Source of the DNA: Chlorobiota bacterium
Lineage (GTDB): Bacteria; Bacteroidota; Bacteroidia; Bacteroidales; JAADJA01
NCBI GenBank assembly: GCA_030592565.1
Contig: JAUVIX010000125.1
Location: 1-9,504, forward strand
DNA length: 9,504 nt
Direction of reading: 5' to 3'
Positions 5,879 to 9,504 of this stretch are shown here, in pieces. The position numbers and the translations under genes are program-made. A model generated the notes under the pieces. The model worked only from the letters and a program-made list of their open reading frames with translations. It had not been told where the DNA came from and searched no databases. Each line of letters opens with the position of its first letter. Positions within the stretch are counted from its first letter, which is position 1.

Positions 5879-6132
5879 TTTAACAACTAAACTTACGCGG
5901 CAAAGTTGCTAACTATTAACGAGAAAACCAAGAAATTGTTTATTTTTTAACAAAAAACCTCCTGAGTTGTGTATTAATAGCGACTGCACATGTCCTAATA
6001 CCTTGTTCAGGTGGAAATTCCATTGATACTGACTTTAGGATTAACAACCCACATATAGCTAATCCCGAACTTTCGGCACGAAAGAGCCCGTCGTAAAACA
6101 AGTAAAACAAATGATGAGCAGCTAAATCCCGA
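5879..6132. other. Intergenic spacer between psd and the HEPN operon
   Basis: A 254-base spacer with no gene that I can support. It holds GCAA-AG-TTGC near 5899-5908, the CTTTCG/CGAAAG inverted repeat at 6070-6084, and a minus-strand frame that is open for about 70 codons from inside psd to a TAA near 5947. That frame lacks a plausible start and domain. No T-tract terminator for psd is visible. The region may be a dispersed non-coding repeat; a search within the genome would tell. Confidence 0.4.
6070..6084. repeat. Perfect 6-base hairpin CTTTCG-GCA-CGAAAG
   Basis: CTTTCG and CGAAAG are exact inverted copies around a three-base loop, 49 bases downstream of the psd stop. An overlapping alternative pairing (CCGAA with TTCGG) is also possible. 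Without a following T-run it is not a standard intrinsic terminator, though it could act as a 3' stabilising hairpin for the psd transcript. Confidence 0.5.
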
Positions 6133-6795
6133 TTATAACCTTGCCATAAATGTTTCGCAACCCGTTACTTTTTGCCCAAGTTTTACCTCAACTTTAGTGT
6201 CTAAGGGAAGGAAAAGATCGAAGCGGGAGCCAAATTTAATGATTCCAAGGTCTTCACCCTGGAGAGCTTCTTTGCCTTCTGTTGCATAACAGACAATCCT
6301 GCGGGCAACTGTTCCTGCAATCTGACGAAAGAGAATCTCCGTACCATCCTTTAGCTGAACGACCGTGGTAGTCCGCTCATTCTCATCCGATGATTTGGGT
6401 TTAGAAGCAATAAAATAGAATCCATGGTTATGTCTGAAATATTTCACTTTTCCACTAATCGGGAACCAATTGACATGAATATCAAGAGGAGACATAAATA
6501 CAGAGACCTGCTTACGCATATCTTTGAAATATTCTGTTTCCTTAACATCTTCAATTACTACAACTTTACCATCTGCTCCGCTAATTATAACACTGTCATC
6601 CGGTTCAACAAGCCTTATTGGATCTCTGAAAAATCTGACAACAAAAAAGTAAAAAACTAATCCTATACTATATAAAAGGTAATGAATGATTGTCTGCTTT
6701 GGGAAAATAAGATTTATTACAACAGCAATTATTAAAACCAACAACAGCACAAGTCCCATTACTGCCCACCCCTCTTTATGTATTCTCATTTTCAT
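6133..6795 (-). CDS. psd: Phosphatidylserine decarboxylase proenzyme, short form
   Basis: Decarboxylates phosphatidylserine to phosphatidylethanolamine at the cytoplasmic membrane. The enzyme is pyruvoyl-dependent and cuts itself. The 220-residue product fits the short, bacterial 'archaeal-type' family rather than the roughly 320-residue E. coli form. Two N-terminal membrane segments are visible (about 11-30 and 36-55). They are followed by FRDP (56-59), SGADGKV (72-78, conserved Asp75), MSPLDIHVNW (101-110, His107) and the cleavage site KFGSR (187-191). Cutting between Gly189 and Ser190 would give a small C-terminal alpha chain whose Ser becomes the pyruvoyl group. It starts 2 bases after the cdsA stop, so the two are almost certainly co-transcribed and translationally coupled. 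CdsA supplies the CDP-diacylglycerol from which phosphatidylserine is made; the synthase (pssA) is not in the window. Confidence 0.97.
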   Translation of the reverse strand: MKMRIHKEGWAVMGLVLLLVLIIAVVINLIFPKQTIIHYLLYSIGLVFYFFVVRFFRDPIRLVEPDDSVIISGADGKVVVIEDVKETEYFKDMRKQVSVFMSPLDIHVNWFPISGKVKYFRHNHGFYFIASKPKSSDENERTTTVVQLKDGTEILFRQIAGTVARRIVCYATEGKEALQGEDLGIIKFGSRFDLFLPLDTKVEVKLGQKVTGCETFMARL

Positions 6796-6797
6796 AA

Positions 6798-7619
6798 TTA
6801 GTTCAGCACAATCAGTATATAAACAAAAACAAACGGAGAAGCCATCAAAATACTGTCGAATCTATCGAGGATACCACCGTGTCCCGGCATAATATTACCT
6901 GAATCTTTAATATTTGTACTTCTCTTGAACATCGATTCAACCAGATCGCCAAAAGTACCAAAAATAACAATAACCGCAGCCAATCCCAGCCATTCATATA
7001 AACTTAGCTCATCAAATATTAATGAAAGGAGATAAGAAGCTGCTAAAGCGAAAACAAAACCTCCCAGGCTTCCTTCGATGGTTTTCTTAGGCGAAATACG
7101 CTCAAACAGCTTATGTTTTCCGATTGCCATTCCGGTCAGATAAGCAAAAGTGTCGTTAACCCATATTATTAAGAAAAACCCCAGCAGCACTCCATTTACA
7201 GGAATTGATGTGTCCATCCTTGGATAGAAAAAGAAATTCATCAAGGCAAATGGAACAGCAACATATATAATTGCCAAAAATCCCGCGCCTATATTTTGAA
7301 TGGGAGTCTTGCTTTTTCTGTAAAGCTCAAAAATAAAAATCAGGAAAATGAGAGGAACACTTATAATCATCCATTGTGCCGGGATGTAATTCCAGATGTA
7401 AAGTAGCACAATATCGTATAGTAAAATTGCTGTGATAAGAACCGGAAAGGTGGCGGGTTTATAACCTGCTATCTTAACCATATTAAGTAATTCCATCATC
7501 CCTAATACAAGAAATGCAAGGAATACAAATCCAAAGGCAAACGGGCCCAGGAATATCGAACCGATTATCAGAATTATAAAAACCAGTCCGGAAATAGTCC
7601 TTATTATAAGAGTTTTCAA
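6798..7619 (-). CDS. cdsA: Phosphatidate cytidylyltransferase (CDP-diacylglycerol synthase), TTG start
   Basis: Integral membrane enzyme that joins CTP and phosphatidic acid to give CDP-diacylglycerol, precursor of bacterial phospholipids. The 273-residue product has about eight hydrophobic segments spread along its length, beginning right at the N-terminus (LVFIILIIGSIFLGPFAFGF). The CDP-DAG synthase signature lies at 229-256: SMFKRS, then KDSG, then PGHGGILDRFD, with its Lys, Asp, His and Gly residues all intact. The start is TTG at 7617-7619; the next Met is at residue 41, within the second hydrophobic stretch, so the TTG is preferred. It overlaps the previous gene's TGA in a TTGA motif, pointing to translational coupling rather than an independent ribosome site. 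psd follows after 2 bases. Confidence 0.96.
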   Translation of the reverse strand: MKTLIIRTISGLVFIILIIGSIFLGPFAFGFVFLAFLVLGMMELLNMVKIAGYKPATFPVLITAILLYDIVLLYIWNYIPAQWMIISVPLIFLIFIFELYRKSKTPIQNIGAGFLAIIYVAVPFALMNFFFYPRMDTSIPVNGVLLGFFLIIWVNDTFAYLTGMAIGKHKLFERISPKKTIEGSLGGFVFALAASYLLSLIFDELSLYEWLGLAAVIVIFGTFGDLVESMFKRSTNIKDSGNIMPGHGGILDRFDSILMASPFVFVYILIVLN

Positions 7620-7822
7620 CTTTGTTCTATTGTGTTTATTAAATGTATTGCTTTTATTACATCTTCAGGTTGCACATACAGTTCCATTCTCCCGAAAAGA
7701 TACGCCGAATCTTTTTTATTCATTATAACGGCTTCGATACCTTCAGCTCCAAGTCCCCCTTTATAGATTTCCGCTCTATACAAATCAGATGATTCATATA
7801 TTTTTACCCAATCAGAACTCAT
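7616..7822 (-). CDS. DUF2007 domain protein (second copy)
   Basis: A 68-residue cytoplasmic protein of the DUF2007 family ('putative prokaryotic signal transducing protein'), whose biochemical role is unknown. The family pattern is visible: a first strand WVKIYESSDLYRAE, a helix ending LGAEGIEAVIMNKK, then GRMELYVQPEDVIKAIHLI. The longest frame begins at a TTG at 7861. The ATG at 7822 gives the family's typical start (MSSDWVKIYESSDL) and is preferred. Its TGA stop overlaps the TTG start of cdsA. It is a divergent paralogue of the gene 63 bases upstream: both keep the order strand, helix, N-K/Q-K, L-x-G, LYV/LFV, A-x-x-L-I. A tandem pair beside cdsA suggests a regulatory or accessory part in membrane-lipid genes, but that is inference. 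Confidence 0.85.
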   Translation of the reverse strand: MSSDWVKIYESSDLYRAEIYKGGLGAEGIEAVIMNKKDSAYLFGRMELYVQPEDVIKAIHLINTIEQS

Positions 7823-7885
7823 TTCATAATTGATTTTAATAATAAAAGGTGTCTCCAACAAAAGGTGGAATAACCAATCATACGA

Positions 7886-8089
7886 CTACATATCATGTTT
7901 ACTAATAAGCTCCAGGGCCTTTTTTTCATCTTTTTCATCAACGAAAAGGCGAATTTCTCCGAGTAACAATCCGGAGCCCTTTTGATTCAGCACAAAGCAT
8001 TCAATTTTATGGTCCGCGAGCATTTGCTGCATCATCTCCACCCTGTACATTTTATCAGCCGTATAGACCTCTCTCATATTCTCTTCCAT
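7886..8089 (-). CDS. DUF2007 domain protein (first copy)
   Basis: A 67-residue protein covering one DUF2007 domain: REVYTADKMYRVEMMQQMLA, then HKIECFVLNQKGSGLLLGEI and RLFVDEKDEKKALELI. No membrane segment or signal peptide is seen. The function of the family is unknown; it has a small ferredoxin-like fold with a proposed signalling role. The ATG at 8089 follows the LUD gene's stop by 11 bases. A second ATG four codons in (8077) is equally possible. It is a distant paralogue of the next gene, probably from an old tandem duplication, as identity is limited mostly to the hydrophobic pattern and the N-K/Q-K and L-x-G positions. Confidence 0.85.
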   Translation of the reverse strand: MEENMREVYTADKMYRVEMMQQMLADHKIECFVLNQKGSGLLLGEIRLFVDEKDEKKALELISKHDM

Positions 8090-8100
8090 AATTATAAATT

Positions 8101-8742
8101 TTATTCGTTATCAACTAAAAAAAGATATAGTTCCTTTGGGCCATGTGCACCCATAACCAATGTTTTTTCAATGTCAGCGGTTCTGCTCGGTCCGGTAATT
8201 ACAGAAACTAACGAGGGCATATCCTTTCCGTATCGCTCTTTCATTCCAAGCAATGCCTCTTTAATGTCAGGTACTATTTGCGAGATATTTGCAATGACAA
8301 TATGATGCTCGGGAAAAACATTCATTCTTCTTCCTGAGGTTTGTTTTGAAGATATCATAATACTTCCCAGGCGTGCAATCAGAAACTCACAATAAGTTAT
8401 TCCAACCTCCATCGAAAGAAAATCATTCTCATCCGATTTAAAAGGTATACCAGCATTCTCAAGAACTTTCTTTATTTCAGGCTCAATACAAAAAACGTTA
8501 TCCCATTCATTTTCATCTATAAGAGTATTAAGATTTTCCTTTAATTCAGATTCGTTTTCGCAATAGACAAACTTCCCGCTTACCTTTGTAAACTCCTGTG
8601 CAAAAGTAATATCAAGTGTGTCTTCAATTTCCTTATAAACCGAAGAATCAATATCAATTGAAGAATAGGGGTTCTCGTTTTTGCTAATCAGTGCATTTCT
8701 GACCTTCTTTAGAACCTTTTCTCTTGATGTTGTTTCGTCCAT
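8101..8742 (-). CDS. LUD-domain protein (LutC/YkgG-like)
   Basis: A 213-residue protein of the LUD superfamily (formerly DUF162), which includes LutC of the lactate-utilisation complex LutABC. The diagnostic C-terminal block is clear: ITGPSRTADIEKTLVMGAHG (182-201), then PKELYLFLVD. The mid-protein GITYCEFLIARLGSIMISS (about 118-136) matches the family's 'G(I/V)T...A...A.TGS' strand. No lutA or lutB iron-sulphur partners lie in the window, so a role in lactate oxidation is not supported by context and I give no lut symbol. It starts 19 bases after the ftsH stop and runs into the DUF2007 pair, so it belongs to the ftsH-to-psd operon. Solitary LUD proteins of this kind have unknown function. 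Confidence 0.88.
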   Translation of the reverse strand: MDETTSREKVLKKVRNALISKNENPYSSIDIDSSVYKEIEDTLDITFAQEFTKVSGKFVYCENESELKENLNTLIDENEWDNVFCIEPEIKKVLENAGIPFKSDENDFLSMEVGITYCEFLIARLGSIMISSKQTSGRRMNVFPEHHIVIANISQIVPDIKEALLGMKERYGKDMPSLVSVITGPSRTADIEKTLVMGAHGPKELYLFLVDNE

Positions 8743-8761
8743 TTTTCAGATATAAAATTAA

Positions 8762-9504
8762 TTAATCCTTACTTTTCGTATCAGGTTTATCATCAATTTC
8801 GCTGTTCTTATTCTCATCCTCTTTCTTTTCATTTTCATTGTCTTCAGGAAGCGGTTTATCCTTGCTTTTCCCGTTATTCTTTTTTAGCAGTTTAACCTCC
8901 TCCGCTGCATCTTCTTCAAGCTTCTTCCTTCTTTCTTCATACGGACGTTCACCGAATATTTTAATAAGGTCTTCACGGAAAATAACCTCTTTTTCGAGAA
9001 GAACCTGTGCAAGTTTTTCAACCTTTTCTCTATTGTCCTCTATAATTTTTATTGCACGATTATAAGCCTTTTCAATAAGTAAACTTACCTCTTCGTCAAT
9101 CAACTGGGCTGTTTTCTCACTGTAAGGTTTAACAAATGAATACTCCTGCTGGCCGGTAGAATCATAATATGACACATTTCCGATTTTGTCGTTTAAACCA
9201 AAATAGACAACCATGTTGAAAGCCTGCTTTGAAACTTTTTCAAGATCATTTAGAGCACCGGTTGATATTTTACCAAAATTCACTAACTCTGAAGCTCTGC
9301 CGCCCATTGTGGCTGTCAGTTCATCAAACATCTGGTCGAAGGTAGTAATTTGCCTCTCTTCGGGCAGATACCATGCCGCCCCCAGAGCTTTACCCCTTGG
9401 CACAATGGTAACCTTAACCAAAGGATGGGCATGCTCTGTCAGCCAGCTTATAGATGCGTGCCCTGCTTCGTGGTATGCAATAATTTTTTTCTCGTATGCC
9501 GAAA
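8762..9504 (-). CDS. ftsH: ATP-dependent zinc metalloprotease FtsH, C-terminal part (5' end outside window)
   Basis: Membrane-anchored AAA+ protease that degrades unstable and misassembled membrane and cytosolic proteins. Only the peptidase domain and tail (246 residues) are in the window; the membrane and ATPase parts lie beyond the right edge. The zinc site HEAGH is at 9458-9472. It is followed by PLVKVTIVPRGKALGAAWYL, then GGRASE and STGALNDLEKV, whose Asp is the likely third zinc ligand. Reading starts upstream of 9504; a TTG at 9421 inside this frame is an internal Leu codon, not a start. The last 60 or so residues are a charged, low-complexity tail rich in Lys, Glu, Asp and Asn, variable among FtsH proteins and probably disordered. 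FtsH heads the run of lipid genes downstream; in E. coli FtsH controls lipid balance by degrading LpxC, so a functional link is plausible but not shown. Confidence 0.97.
   Translation of the reverse strand, partial: SAYEKKIIAYHEAGHASISWLTEHAHPLVKVTIVPRGKALGAAWYLPEERQITTFDQMFDELTATMGGRASELVNFGKISTGALNDLEKVSKQAFNMVVYFGLNDKIGNVSYYDSTGQQEYSFVKPYSEKTAQLIDEEVSLLIEKAYNRAIKIIEDNREKVEKLAQVLLEKEVIFREDLIKIFGERPYEERRKKLEEDAAEEVKLLKKNNGKSKDKPLPEDNENEKKEDENKNSEIDDKPDTKSKD

Noticed and set aside
5947..6132. Minus-strand open frame after psd as a small gene
   Set aside because: It has no start codon behind a promoter, runs out of psd in another frame and has no recognisable domain; kept only as a possible non-coding repeat.
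7823..7861. TTG start at 7861 for the second DUF2007 protein
   Set aside because: The extra 13 residues are not family-like; the ATG at 7822 gives the usual start.
8838..9065. Plus-strand Ser-rich frame of 75 codons
   Set aside because: Antisense image of the Lys/Glu-rich FtsH tail; low complexity and no promoter.
1..9504. CRISPR array, tRNA, rRNA or intact insertion sequence
   Set aside because: No regularly spaced direct repeats, cloverleaf or rRNA-like sequence, transposase or terminal inverted repeats were found on either strand by eye.

Overview
The window looks like a chromosomal stretch from a member of the Bacteroidota (class Bacteroidia by feel). It is AT-rich, and several promoters match the phylum's TTTG-N19-21-TAnnTTTG consensus. 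Start sites lack strong Shine-Dalgarno sequences, an Rhs core carries the Bacteroidota-style KELQ...WYDYGARFYD motif, and two DUF2007 genes sit beside cdsA and psd. The assignment rests on these features only; no database was searched.

Layout. (1) 1-631, minus: the C-terminal part of an Rhs/YD-repeat protein. Only the end of the core and the start of a variable tip remain, and the frame runs off the left edge. (2) 715-1974, minus: metK, divergent from (3) 2278-2529, plus: rpsT, with a strong terminator. (4) 2650-3357, plus: radC with its own promoter. (5) 3434-4603, plus: a WecB-type UDP-GlcNAc 2-epimerase gene interrupted by one in-frame TAG, exactly where a conserved active-site Glu is expected. 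(6) 4619-5825, minus: a compact three-gene operon of a HEPN-like protein, an unrecognised acidic protein and a SecB-like chaperone, with a textbook promoter. (7) 5879-6132: non-coding spacer. (8) 6133-9504, minus: a housekeeping run reading ftsH (5' end outside the window), LUD-domain protein, DUF2007, DUF2007, cdsA, psd, with short gaps or overlaps.

How the genes work together. The ftsH-to-psd run joins membrane-protein quality control (FtsH) to two steps of phosphatidylethanolamine synthesis: CdsA makes CDP-diacylglycerol and Psd decarboxylates phosphatidylserine. The phosphatidylserine synthase that links them is not in the window. metK, rpsT and radC are ordinary housekeeping genes. The accessory content is the Rhs remnant, the broken epimerase and the three-gene operon beside it.

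The main find is the HEPN-X-SecB operon. Its architecture fits a toxin-antitoxin-chaperone (TAC) module: a small candidate toxin, a small acidic partner with a hydrophobic C-terminus ending in SLAA, and a SecB-family chaperone that could control the partner's stability. HEPN as the toxin of a SecB-dependent TAC is not an arrangement I recognise as described. The functional reading is inference.
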